Positions 45,686 to 54,983 of a DNA stretch of 64,000 bases are shown piece by piece (positions within the stretch are counted from its first letter, which is position 1; each line of letters opens with the position of its first letter). The position numbers and the translations under genes are program-made. The stretch is from Flavobacteriaceae bacterium R38 (lineage in GTDB: Bacteria > Bacteroidota > Bacteroidia > Flavobacteriales > Flavobacteriaceae): assembly GCA_009901575.1 (NCBI GenBank), contig WXYP01000001.1, positions 620,001 through 684,000 on the forward strand. Reading direction: 5' to 3'. The notes under the pieces were generated by a model. It ran no database searches. It was not told where the DNA came from and saw nothing but the letters and a program-made list of their open reading frames with translations.

Positions 45686-48082
45686 ATGATACAAACCTGG
45701 TTTAAATTATTTTTTCGGATTAGTAAAAAAAACTGGTTAAATACAGTTATTAATGTATCCGGATTAACTTTAGGTATAGTGGGACTCATCATTGTCTTAT
45801 TATATTATAATGATGAAAAATCTTATGATCAATGGAATACAGAAAAAGATACTGTTTATAAAGTAGTACACAAATGGTCTGATGGTCAGGTATATGATTC
45901 TACTACAGACCCTGAAGGGCCAAAGTCTAAAGAAGTGATTCCGGAAATTATAGATTTTTTAAGAGTAGAATCGTATTATTCTGAACAGATATTGAGTTAT
46001 GAGAATAATACTATTTTTGAAACAAAAATAATAGGTGTCAATAAAAATTATTTCGATTTTTTCCCACATCCTATTTTAAAAGGTAACCAGAATGAAATTC
46101 TGGCAACACCTAACTCTGTTGCGATTTCTACTACTGTGGAAAAACAATTGTTTGGCGATAAAGAGTCAATAGGAAAAGTAATTAAATTTGGTAGTAGAGA
46201 CTATATAGTAACTGCAGTTTATGAACTTCAAACCCCTTCTGTAATTGAACCTCAGGTATTGGTGCATAAAAGACCAACTACTAATAATAATTGGGGAGGA
46301 TTTACTAATTATACTTTTTATAAGATTAAAGAAGGAGCAGATATAGCCCAGGTAGAAAAAAAATTATACGATGTCTTTGTAGATAATTATTATAAAGGAG
46401 AAGCAGCTAAAGATGGAATTACCATTCAGGCGTATGTAGACAGAGAAGGGTCTATCCCAAAGTTAGAGCCTTTGGAAGATTTACGATTGCATACTATAGG
46501 GAATGATGGATTGTTAGAAGGTAAAGGAAATTATCTTTTACTATTAATTATGATGGGATTATCGATCTTGATTATTGTGATTTCAAGCATTAATTTTATC
46601 AATCTTTCTATAGTATCGGCATCACAACGAGCTAAAGAAGTAGGCGTTAAAAAAACGTTAGGAGTTTCTAAAATCAGATTGCGACTGCAATTTATATTAG
46701 AAATATTGATACAAGGTATTTTGTCATTACTTATAGCTTTAGTGATAGTAGAATTGATACTTCCTGTATTTAATATATTTTTTGGAAAAAAACTATCACT
46801 TGGAAACCTGGAAGTATTAAGTAAAGTTAGTATTCTTACCATTGTAATATCTTTAATAATAGGAATAGTTTCGGCCTTGTATGTTTCAAATTTTAAAACT
46901 ATTAATGTTTTGAAAGGAAATATTTCAAGAAGTAGAAGCATGGTATTTGCCCGAAACTTAATGTTAGGGTTACAATTTGTAATTTCTGGATTTTTCTTTA
47001 TTGGAGGATTGGTGGTGTATGCACAGGTGAATTATATGGGGTCTAAAAAATTAGGTTTTTCAGGCGAACACATACTTGTTGTGAATTTTAATAATAACCA
47101 GTCACCACGATGGAAGAATTACCAATTATTAAAAAGTGTATTTCTAAATGATCCAGATATAGAATCAATTTCCACGAGTTATCAATCTCCAGGTGTAGAC
47201 GAGGATATTTCATTAGATATTGAATATTTAGATAAAGTAGTAGATACTAAATTTATAGGAGTTGATTTTGGACACCTGGAAATGATTAAAACTGAATTAA
47301 TTACCGGGCGTTATTTATCAGAACAATTTACCTCAGATACTATAAATAGTATCATTTTTAACGAAACAGCAGCAAAAAGACTTGGCTTAATTAACGATCC
47401 ATTAAATAAGGAGGTTTTAGTTGATGATCAAAAATTTAATGTAGTTGGCATTATTAAAGATTATCATTTATCGAGTTTAGATGAAGAAATAAGGCCGGTT
47501 TTTTATACACATAATTTTAGTATTAGATGGTTTAAAGGAGCTTTGAATACAGTTCATTTTAAAATAAAACCAGAAAACACAGAAAATACCGTTGCTGAAA
47601 TAGAACGTTTTTGGACGACAAGAATTGAACCTGGATACCCATTTTCATTTTATTTCTTAGACGAGAAATACAATAAAACTCATGATATCTACAGGAAACA
47701 ACAACGCTTATTTTTTATACTAACTATAGTGGTTATTTTCATTGCGCTTCTTGGTTTATTTGCCTTGGCAACATTAACCATACAACAACGCTTAAAAGAA
47801 GTTGCTATTCGTAAAACTTTAGGAGCATCGGTAAAAGAAATCGTTATACAGTTGATAAAAAGTTTTTTGAAAATCACAATTGTAGCTTCTTTAGTATTGC
47901 TTCCTATAGCTTATTATTTAATGCAAAACTGGCTCAACAATTTTGCATATCGTATCGAAATGCCTTTTTGGCCATACATTTTTGCGCCTCTTGTATTGTT
48001 GATTTTAGTATTTGTAGTTGTAGGACTTAAAGCTTTTAACGCAACAAAAGTGGACTTGATAAAGTATTTAAAATTTGAATAA
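45686..48082 (+). CDS. FtsX-like ABC transporter permease (MacB type)
   Basis: A 798-residue permease with the MacB periplasmic core arrangement. A first membrane helix (ITVINVSGLTLGIVGLIIVLLY region, about residues 20-42) is followed by a periplasmic domain (45-275), three helices of the first FtsX domain (about 280-410: SASQRAKEVGVKKTLGVSK), another helix and periplasmic domain (420-670), and a second FtsX domain (ERLKEVAIRKTLGASVKEIV-like, QQRLKEVAIRKTLGAS, about 695-798). Duplicate FtsX domains in one chain are usual in Bacteroidota. It is translated with the ATPase and adaptor and would export or extract a periplasmic substrate. Confidence 0.93.
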   Translation: MIQTWFKLFFRISKKNWLNTVINVSGLTLGIVGLIIVLLYYNDEKSYDQWNTEKDTVYKVVHKWSDGQVYDSTTDPEGPKSKEVIPEIIDFLRVESYYSEQILSYENNTIFETKIIGVNKNYFDFFPHPILKGNQNEILATPNSVAISTTVEKQLFGDKESIGKVIKFGSRDYIVTAVYELQTPSVIEPQVLVHKRPTTNNNWGGFTNYTFYKIKEGADIAQVEKKLYDVFVDNYYKGEAAKDGITIQAYVDREGSIPKLEPLEDLRLHTIGNDGLLEGKGNYLLLLIMMGLSILIIVISSINFINLSIVSASQRAKEVGVKKTLGVSKIRLRLQFILEILIQGILSLLIALVIVELILPVFNIFFGKKLSLGNLEVLSKVSILTIVISLIIGIVSALYVSNFKTINVLKGNISRSRSMVFARNLMLGLQFVISGFFFIGGLVVYAQVNYMGSKKLGFSGEHILVVNFNNNQSPRWKNYQLLKSVFLNDPDIESISTSYQSPGVDEDISLDIEYLDKVVDTKFIGVDFGHLEMIKTELITGRYLSEQFTSDTINSIIFNETAAKRLGLINDPLNKEVLVDDQKFNVVGIIKDYHLSSLDEEIRPVFYTHNFSIRWFKGALNTVHFKIKPENTENTVAEIERFWTTRIEPGYPFSFYFLDEKYNKTHDIYRKQQRLFFILTIVVIFIALLGLFALATLTIQQRLKEVAIRKTLGASVKEIVIQLIKSFLKITIVASLVLLPIAYYLMQNWLNNFAYRIEMPFWPYIFAPLVLLILVFVVVGLKAFNATKVDLIKYLKFE

Positions 48083-48138
48083 AATGAAAAACGAATTGTT
48101 CTTCTTCGAAAAAGAAATTAATCAAAAATTATAAAATC

Positions 48139-48921
48139 ATGTTTAAACAAATTAAATTAAAAAAAATATCAATGAAAATCATAGGGATATCTATTCTCTT
48201 ATTTTTTATTGGTACTACAGAAGAAATAGTAGCTCAGGCTAAAACAATAGAAGTAAAAAGTTTTGATAAAGTCATTATCAGCCCTTATATAGAAGTTGTT
48301 TTTAAGGAAGGGACTCAGGAAACAGTTACTGTAGAAGATATCAATATACCTATCGAAAAGTTAAATATCGAAGTTAACAATGAAGTGCTACATGTATATT
48401 TAGATGGAGCAAGAATCACGTCCCCTACTAAAAAAGAGAAGAGAAATGGATGGAAACAAAAAGTTCCTATCTATAAAGGAACAATAGCAAAAATTACAGT
48501 TACTTATAAAGATGTAAAAACATTTGCATTAAGAGGGGAAGAAAAAATAGTATTTGAAGATTCATTACAACAAGAAGAATGCATCTTAAATATTTATGGT
48601 GAATCACAAATCTATATCAAAGAAGTAATAGTTGATAATTTAAAGGTAGCTATTCATGGAGAAAGTTATTTGGAAATAATGAAAGGAGAAGTAACAGGTC
48701 AAAAGTTTACTGTATATGGAGAAGGTAAAGTAAATGCATCAAGTGTAAAGAGTAAATTCACCAGGATTACTGCTTACGGAGATGGGGATTTCCAATTTAA
48801 TGCATCAGAAAAAATGAAAATAACTGCATATGGAGAACCTACTATTATTTATAGTGGAAGTGCCAGGTTAAGTAAAGGACTAGTCATTGGAGAGGCAACT
48901 ATTAAAAAAGTATCCGAATAA
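48139..48921 (+). CDS. DUF2807 (GIN domain) protein
   Basis: A 260-residue exported protein. The start could be 48139 or the internal ATG at 48172 (MKIIGISILLFFIG), which opens a cleaner signal peptide. The mature protein is a beta-helix-like stretch typical of the head-domain DUF2807: KVIISPYIEVVFKEG, then short repeating turns VYGEGKVNASSV, AYGDGDFQFN and AYGEPTIIYSG. The family's role is not known; cell-surface or adhesin-like. It closes the efflux operon, 57 bases after the permease gene, and is followed by a terminator. Confidence 0.85.
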   Translation: MFKQIKLKKISMKIIGISILLFFIGTTEEIVAQAKTIEVKSFDKVIISPYIEVVFKEGTQETVTVEDINIPIEKLNIEVNNEVLHVYLDGARITSPTKKEKRNGWKQKVPIYKGTIAKITVTYKDVKTFALRGEEKIVFEDSLQQEECILNIYGESQIYIKEVIVDNLKVAIHGESYLEIMKGEVTGQKFTVYGEGKVNASSVKSKFTRITAYGDGDFQFNASEKMKITAYGEPTIIYSGSARLSKGLVIGEATIKKVSE

Positions 48922-48931
48922 TTTTTCATAT

Positions 48932-48963
48932 AAAAAAGCCTTTGAATACTTCAAAGGCTTTTT
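48932..48963. terminator. Terminator of the efflux operon
   Basis: AAGCCTTTGAA pairs perfectly with TTCAAAGGCTT around a three-base loop, flanked by A and T runs. It is 10 bases after the DUF2807 stop and 37 bases from the end of the convergent protease gene, so it can act both ways. Confidence 0.9.
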
Positions 48964-48999
48964 AAGTTTTTATTAATTTCTCAATTTAACAAAATGAGG

Positions 49000-51900
49000 T
49001 TATTTTAAATCTCGAAGCATTTCACTTACTGAACGTTCTAACTGTTCATCTCTACCATTGTCAATAACTCCTGGCATGTTTTTAACCTTTATGGTTGGTT
49101 CGGTTTGATTGTTTTCCATCCAATTCCCAGATTTATCTTTGGCGCTTACAGGAACAACCCCCCAAAAAGATCCATCAGGTAACCCTTCCCATCCGGCAAA
49201 ACTACAAGTTCCGGGAACAGGCATTCCTACTGTTTTTCCTATTTTAAGATCTGTATAACCACAGGCAAAACAATGTCCGTCTGAATACATACTTTCATTG
49301 ATAATAGCAAGTGTTGGTTTTGTCCAACGAGATGTTGGTTCACCTCCGACAACCTTAGCTTCGGTTTCATAGCTTATAAATGGGACACCGGTAAAAAACA
49401 TCGCTAAATCGGCTACCAAATCACCCCCTCCATTGAATCGGGTATCTATAATCATTCCTTTTTTATCGAAATACTTACCCATCATGTCCTGGTAAATACG
49501 TCTGTAAGGCCCATCACTCATTCCCGGTAAGTGTACATATCCTAATTGCCCGTTACTCAATTTTGCAACTTCCTCTTCATTGGTTTTTACCCAGCGTTCG
49601 TATAAAAGACGATTTTCTTGTCCTTGAGTAATGGGTTTTACGGTGATTGTTTCTCGTTTTTTAGTTTTTGGATCTAAAATCTCTAATAGCATAAACTTTC
49701 CGGCTTTTCTATTAAAGTATTTTGCCACATCTTGATTATTTTCAATAGTTACTCCGTCAACTTTTTCAATAATCATTCCGGGAGCGACATTGAAGTTAGC
49801 TTTATCTAGCGGACCTCCGTTAATAATTTCATCAATTAAAATACCATTGTCTTTATGGTTGTAATTCATAAAAATACCAAGGGATGCAGTAGCATCGGGA
49901 TTAGAAACATTAGTACCTCTATAACCTGCTCCTGCATGAGAGACATTAAGTTCACCTAGCATTTCTGATAACATTTCAGTAAATTCATAAGAGTTTCCTA
50001 TATACGGTAAGTACTTTTCATATTCTTTTTTCATTTGATTCCAATTGATTCCATGGAAATCAGGGTGATAAAAAATAGCATTTGTTCTTATCCATACATG
50101 ATCAAACATAGCTTTACGTTCTGCATTAGCATCTAACTGCATTTCTCCGTTAATTTTAACTCCTTTTCTGCTTCCTTTTTCCGGATCAATTTTAGAGATT
50201 CTACCACCACTTAATAAGTACAGGTTCTTCATATCCTTATCCCATTGCAGACTTCCAAAGCCGGCATTTAATTTTAATGCCATTTTAGTTTCACGGGTAC
50301 GAAGATTGGTACTCCAAAGGTTCATCTGACCCTCAAATCGTGCCAGGTAGTATAATTTATCTCCTTTTTTAGAAAGCACTGCATCACCTAGTCTTGACGA
50401 GTGTATGGTTAATCGTCTTGTTCGGTCTTTCATATGCTTCCAATCAAAGGTTAAAGGTTTTACCCTGGCAGTATCTTTTCCTTTAGATTTATCTTTTTTC
50501 TTTTTGGAGGTATCAACTTTAGTTTTACTTTTCTCTTCTTTACTGATCTCTTCAATAGCCGTCATTAGCTTATAATCCTCATCATTAAGATTAAACTTAT
50601 CCCAGGCTTCCTGAGTAAAAAACATGCTATATACATCATTTTCAGATTGTCCGCTGGTTGCATAAGATTTTAATCCGTTTCTATTACTGAACCATATCAT
50701 TTGCGAACCTCCGTTTACCCATTTCGGATTAAAATCATAATAACCACTCTCATTTAAATTTACCCTTTTAGATCCGTCAGCAGCCATTAACAGTACTTCA
50801 TCATTACTAAGAGTCTTACTCCAGCCTACCAGTAACCAATTGCTATCAGGACTCCATGTAAAATACTGATCACCATCACTCATATGAAATAGATCTTTTG
50901 GTGTTAAAAGTGTTACTTCTCTTCCAGATTTTATGTCTTTTATTTTTAAAGTTCGTCTATCTTCTACAAAAGCAATTTTTTTCCCATCCGGGGAATATTT
51001 TGCCAGATAATTATCAGATTCGTTTTCAATAACAGGAGATTCTTTGATTAAAGTAGAGGCAAAGAAAAAAGGTTCTTCCTTTCGTATTTTTTCAGTTTTA
51101 TAAACACTCCATTTGCCGTTTCTTTCACTACTGTATACAATAGATTTTCCATCTGGCCCCCAGGTTACAAATCGCTCTCGTTCTGGTGTATTGGTAATAC
51201 GCTTGGTGAACGATTCATCAACAGAGGTTACAAAAACTTCTCCACGAGAGATAAAGGCAATTTCCTTGCCGTTTGGAGATACTTCCATCTCATTAACTCC
51301 CCCATTAATAGATATAAACTTATCACTATTATCTTTATCTTGAGTAATGATATTCACCGTTACCTTTTTGGGTGATTCTCCTTCTCTCATAGTGTATAAC
51401 TCTCCATCAAAACCAAAACTAATGATACCATTACCACTGCTTAAAAAACGAACAGGATGTAGTTTGAAGTTGGTTAACTGCTGATTTTGACCAGGATTGT
51501 CTAAATTCATTTTATGTACATTGAAAGTACCGCTTTCTTCACTTAAATAATATATGTTTTTTTCATCTGCACTAAAAACAGGTTGTCTGTCTTCTCCTTC
51601 AAAAGAACTAATCATTTTATGTGCATTAGTTTTTGAATCGTATACCCAAATATCTCGTGTAATAGATGAGGTATGGTGCTTTCTCCATTCGTTTTCACCT
51701 CCTTTTTTGTCGTGGTACAACATCAAATCTCCACTTTTGGAAACCTGAACATATTCTGCGGGGATAGTGAAAGTTTGATCAACTCTTCCTGTTGTTACAG
51801 GCACAGTATACAATTCTGGTTGTGAACCGGTTGGATATTGCCTGTGTTTAACATCATCTTGACGTAAAGCTCCAAAAATAACTGATGTATCATCCGAAGA

Positions 51901-52242
51901 AAAAGTATAAGGTACTTCATTATTAGAATGGAAAGTTAATCGGGTAGCTTTTCCTCCATTGGAACTCATTACATAAATATCAAAATTTCCATAGCGATTT
52001 GACGCAAATGCAACTTTAGATCCGTCTTTACTCCAAACGGCCATATAATCATGAGCATCATGATAAGTTAATTGTTTTGCATCGCCTCCGGAAGAAGGTA
52101 CTTTATATAAATCCCCTTTGTAGGTAAAAATAATTTGACTCCCATCTGGAGAAATTGAAGAATGACGCATCCATTTAGGATTGCTTTGAGCGTTCAATGA
52201 AACAGAAAAAAACGCTAATACGAATAGTGTGAAAAATCTCAT
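49000..52242 (-). CDS. Tricorn-like S41 family protease
   Basis: A 1080-residue exported protease. A signal peptide (MRFFTLFVLAFFSVSLNAQS) precedes two beta-propeller regions of SPDG/SxDG blades (about residues 25-310 and 315-700), a low-complexity Lys-rich linker (about 566-596), a C1/S41 core starting near 705, a PDZ domain (about 785-870) and the S41 catalytic region. Residues matching tricorn's tetrad are Ser768-His769 (NVSHAGAGY), Ser987 (MYSDGHCF) and Glu1043 (WMENNQTEP). Archaeal tricorn is cytoplasmic, but this one is secreted, as in many Bacteroidota. It would degrade oligopeptides in the envelope. Confidence 0.93.
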   Translation of the reverse strand: MRFFTLFVLAFFSVSLNAQSNPKWMRHSSISPDGSQIIFTYKGDLYKVPSSGGDAKQLTYHDAHDYMAVWSKDGSKVAFASNRYGNFDIYVMSSNGGKATRLTFHSNNEVPYTFSSDDTSVIFGALRQDDVKHRQYPTGSQPELYTVPVTTGRVDQTFTIPAEYVQVSKSGDLMLYHDKKGGENEWRKHHTSSITRDIWVYDSKTNAHKMISSFEGEDRQPVFSADEKNIYYLSEESGTFNVHKMNLDNPGQNQQLTNFKLHPVRFLSSGNGIISFGFDGELYTMREGESPKKVTVNIITQDKDNSDKFISINGGVNEMEVSPNGKEIAFISRGEVFVTSVDESFTKRITNTPERERFVTWGPDGKSIVYSSERNGKWSVYKTEKIRKEEPFFFASTLIKESPVIENESDNYLAKYSPDGKKIAFVEDRRTLKIKDIKSGREVTLLTPKDLFHMSDGDQYFTWSPDSNWLLVGWSKTLSNDEVLLMAADGSKRVNLNESGYYDFNPKWVNGGSQMIWFSNRNGLKSYATSGQSENDVYSMFFTQEAWDKFNLNDEDYKLMTAIEEISKEEKSKTKVDTSKKKKDKSKGKDTARVKPLTFDWKHMKDRTRRLTIHSSRLGDAVLSKKGDKLYYLARFEGQMNLWSTNLRTRETKMALKLNAGFGSLQWDKDMKNLYLLSGGRISKIDPEKGSRKGVKINGEMQLDANAERKAMFDHVWIRTNAIFYHPDFHGINWNQMKKEYEKYLPYIGNSYEFTEMLSEMLGELNVSHAGAGYRGTNVSNPDATASLGIFMNYNHKDNGILIDEIINGGPLDKANFNVAPGMIIEKVDGVTIENNQDVAKYFNRKAGKFMLLEILDPKTKKRETITVKPITQGQENRLLYERWVKTNEEEVAKLSNGQLGYVHLPGMSDGPYRRIYQDMMGKYFDKKGMIIDTRFNGGGDLVADLAMFFTGVPFISYETEAKVVGGEPTSRWTKPTLAIINESMYSDGHCFACGYTDLKIGKTVGMPVPGTCSFAGWEGLPDGSFWGVVPVSAKDKSGNWMENNQTEPTIKVKNMPGVIDNGRDEQLERSVSEMLRDLK

Positions 52243-52380
52243 GTTTGAAAAATTTGCCCTAAGCTAAGAAATTTAGGGCAAAAAGAGCATATCAACAGAT
52301 AGTAGATTTTACATAAAACAAAAGTTTTATGAGCCTATCTGTTTTTAGATATTCACATAAGTTTCTAATTTATAATAAGA

Positions 52381-53139
52381 TTAAGTAATTAAAGCAGACA
52401 TCACCTGTATAAAATCTTCTTTTTTTGAACGAGAGATACTTACGGTATCATTATTACTCATTAGAATATAACCTCCGTCTGATTTTATATATTTTTTTAC
52501 TTCTTTTAAATTGATAAGAAAACTATTGTGAACACGCATAAAATCTTGTTCTAGTAATAAATTTTCATATTCCTTAAGGTTTTTACTTACCAGAATTTGT
52601 TCTGAATTGTTGAGAACAAAAACGGTATAAGAACCTTCTGCTTTGCAATAAATTATAGTATTGACTTCTACAAATTCAAAACCCTCTGATGTTGCTAAAC
52701 ATATTTTATTAAGCTTCGATTTTTGTTGCTTTAGATTAAGCATTAAGGTCTCCAATTGTTTTTTGTAAACCTCCTGATTTTTTTTCGTTTGTGCTTTTTG
52801 AACTGCAAGCTGAAGTTCTTCTATGTCAATAGGTTTTAATAAGTAATCTAATGAGCTAAACTTAACTGCTTTTATTGCATATTGTTCAAAAGCCGTTGTG
52901 AAAATGACTTCAAAATTAAGATGAGATATTTTTTCAAGTACATCAAACCCAGTGCCTGTTTGCAATTCTATATCTAAAAATATAATGTCTGGTTGTTCAG
53001 ACTTTATTGTTTTCACTGCTTCATTTACAGAGCCCGCCATAGCAATAACTTTAATGCCTTCACAGAATTCTTCTAATAAACTTTTTAAAGTTTCTCTACT
53101 GTGTTTTTCGTCTTCTACAATTACTGCTCTTAAACTCAT
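52381..53139 (-). CDS. LytTR response regulator
   Basis: A 252-residue response regulator: receiver domain with phospho-acceptor Asp56 (IIFLDIELQ), conserved Thr in VIFTTAFEQYAIKA and Lys in DYLLKPI, then a LytTR DNA-binding domain (about residues 150-250; KICLATSEGFEFVEV, MRVHNSFLINLKEVKKYI). It is the last gene of a three-gene operon with a 7TM-DISM kinase gene 11 bases upstream and the GAF kinase-like gene before that. It would regulate promoters carrying LytTR direct repeats; none was located. Confidence 0.94.
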   Translation of the reverse strand: MSLRAVIVEDEKHSRETLKSLLEEFCEGIKVIAMAGSVNEAVKTIKSEQPDIIFLDIELQTGTGFDVLEKISHLNFEVIFTTAFEQYAIKAVKFSSLDYLLKPIDIEELQLAVQKAQTKKNQEVYKKQLETLMLNLKQQKSKLNKICLATSEGFEFVEVNTIIYCKAEGSYTVFVLNNSEQILVSKNLKEYENLLLEQDFMRVHNSFLINLKEVKKYIKSDGGYILMSNNDTVSISRSKKEDFIQVMSALIT

Positions 53140-53150
53140 AATTTTGAATT

Positions 53151-54980
53151 TTATATTGGAATCCTAATAATTACTTTAGTACCTGAAGCATTACCAGAAT
53201 TATCTGTTTTGTCTGTGATTTCTATATTATCTTCTGAATCATTTAAAGTATTCAATCGTTGTCTGGTGACTTCCAGTCCTCTGGATTTTCTGCCACGTTT
53301 ATGGATATGTGTTTTTTTACCCGATGCTTCTCTTCCGATACCGTTATCATCAATTTCACATACAAGCATTTGTCCGTTCTTCTCAAAGTTGATAGATACA
53401 GTTTTACTACCGTTTGGTTTAGGTAATAATCCGTGAATGATAGCATTTTCGATAAAGGGCTGTAATAGCATGGATGGAATTTCGATAGCGTTAGTATCTA
53501 TATTATCATTAACAACAATAGTATATTCAAATTCATTGTCAAATCGTAATGCTTCTAACTCGAGATAGTTATGTAACATTTTTATTTCTTCGGAAAGGAG
53601 TGCATTAGATGTTATAGAACTTTCAAGTATGCTTCTTGTCAAGCTACTAAATTTTGATAGGTATTTAATAGCCGATATCCTATCATTTTTTGTTACTAAA
53701 TGTTGGATGGAACTTAAGGAATTAAATATGAAATGCGGATTTATTTGTGCTCTTAACGCTTTTTTAATATTGATATATGACTCCCTCTCAAAATGGAGCT
53801 TTTCTATATGTCCTTGCTGTATTTTATAGATTAATCCGAGGCCAAAAATAGTTATTTCCAGTGTAGATCCTCCGATCATATAATTCCTGTTGTTTAAGAA
53901 TAATAAACCTAATGCTCCCATGGTATATAAAAAAGAACCGGACACTACGAAATAAGCTAACCTGTTTTTAGCTTTAAAAATGAGATAGATCATCCCTGCA
54001 AAGCCAAAAATACTCATAATAAGACGTTGGAAATTCATAATATGGATATGCCCGGCATAATAACCAACATAGAAAAATAATGTATCCGAGATGACTATCA
54101 GCCCTAATACTATGCTAATGAGTATTAATACACGGTGTAGTTTTGAGTAGTTTTTCTGGGTATTTAAATAGTAAATTACAAAAATCACATAGCATAAATT
54201 AATTAGTACCTGCATGATTTGGAAGAACCAATAGCCCATAACTCTATGAGATCCAAAAATAGATTGTAGATTAAATGTATATCCACATAGGTAAAGAAAT
54301 AATGCTAATATGTATAATGCGTAAAATAAAAACTCCATCTTTTTTAGAGAGAAAAAAGAAACGAGCGTGATAAAAAACATGATGAAACAAATCCCGGTAA
54401 ATATAAAAACCGGAATAAGATTCCTGAGATCACCATTTGAGTAATAATTACCAACCAGGTTTTTTTGAGCAGTAGCAGTATATCGGAATTGCCAGTTTTT
54501 TATAGCATCAAAAGAACGTACACGCTTTATTTTGAGATAGATGTATCTGTTTTTAATTAAATCATCTTTTTTAAAAGGGAAAAACCATCTTTTTGATTGT
54601 ATTTTGAGATTGTTTTTATCGTATACATCAAACTCTCCAAAAGCATAACTTTTAAGATGGTCCTCTTCTTGATAAAACAACGTACCAAAATCAAAATTCC
54701 TAAAACGTAGAAACCAGGTATTATTTTTATCAAGATTGGCGTATTCTTCGTGAAAATCTAATCTAATCCAATAAGTTTTAGAGGGAGAAGATGTATTATA
54801 TGCAGATGCTTCTTTAAATAAATGATCAGCATTAATCACATCTTTTATGGACATTGTGTCTGATGTTTCAAAAACACTAAAAGGTATTTTTTTAAAGTTT
54901 TGCGCACCCAGTTTTGCGTTAAAACTACTAACGATAACAAGTAATAAACAAAGAATTTTGTGTAGTGTAATTTTAAGCAT
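53151..54980 (-). CDS. 7TM-DISM sensor histidine kinase (LytS type)
   Basis: A 609-residue membrane kinase. A signal peptide (residues 1-26) leads to the extracellular DISM beta domain (30-175), followed by seven membrane helices (about 185-390) and a His-kinase domain: His416 (QINPHFIFNSLSS), N-box ENAIIHG (511-517), and G1 box DDNGIGRE (544-551). These key residues are intact, so it should be active. The extracellular domain is the carbohydrate-binding-like 7TMR-DISMED2 type. The start is three bases after the stop of the GAF-kinase-like gene, and the LytTR regulator gene follows, so this is the kinase of the system. Confidence 0.93.
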   Translation of the reverse strand: MLKITLHKILCLLLVIVSSFNAKLGAQNFKKIPFSVFETSDTMSIKDVINADHLFKEASAYNTSSPSKTYWIRLDFHEEYANLDKNNTWFLRFRNFDFGTLFYQEEDHLKSYAFGEFDVYDKNNLKIQSKRWFFPFKKDDLIKNRYIYLKIKRVRSFDAIKNWQFRYTATAQKNLVGNYYSNGDLRNLIPVFIFTGICFIMFFITLVSFFSLKKMEFLFYALYILALFLYLCGYTFNLQSIFGSHRVMGYWFFQIMQVLINLCYVIFVIYYLNTQKNYSKLHRVLILISIVLGLIVISDTLFFYVGYYAGHIHIMNFQRLIMSIFGFAGMIYLIFKAKNRLAYFVVSGSFLYTMGALGLLFLNNRNYMIGGSTLEITIFGLGLIYKIQQGHIEKLHFERESYINIKKALRAQINPHFIFNSLSSIQHLVTKNDRISAIKYLSKFSSLTRSILESSITSNALLSEEIKMLHNYLELEALRFDNEFEYTIVVNDNIDTNAIEIPSMLLQPFIENAIIHGLLPKPNGSKTVSINFEKNGQMLVCEIDDNGIGREASGKKTHIHKRGRKSRGLEVTRQRLNTLNDSEDNIEITDKTDNSGNASGTKVIIRIPI

Positions 54981-54983
54981 AGG

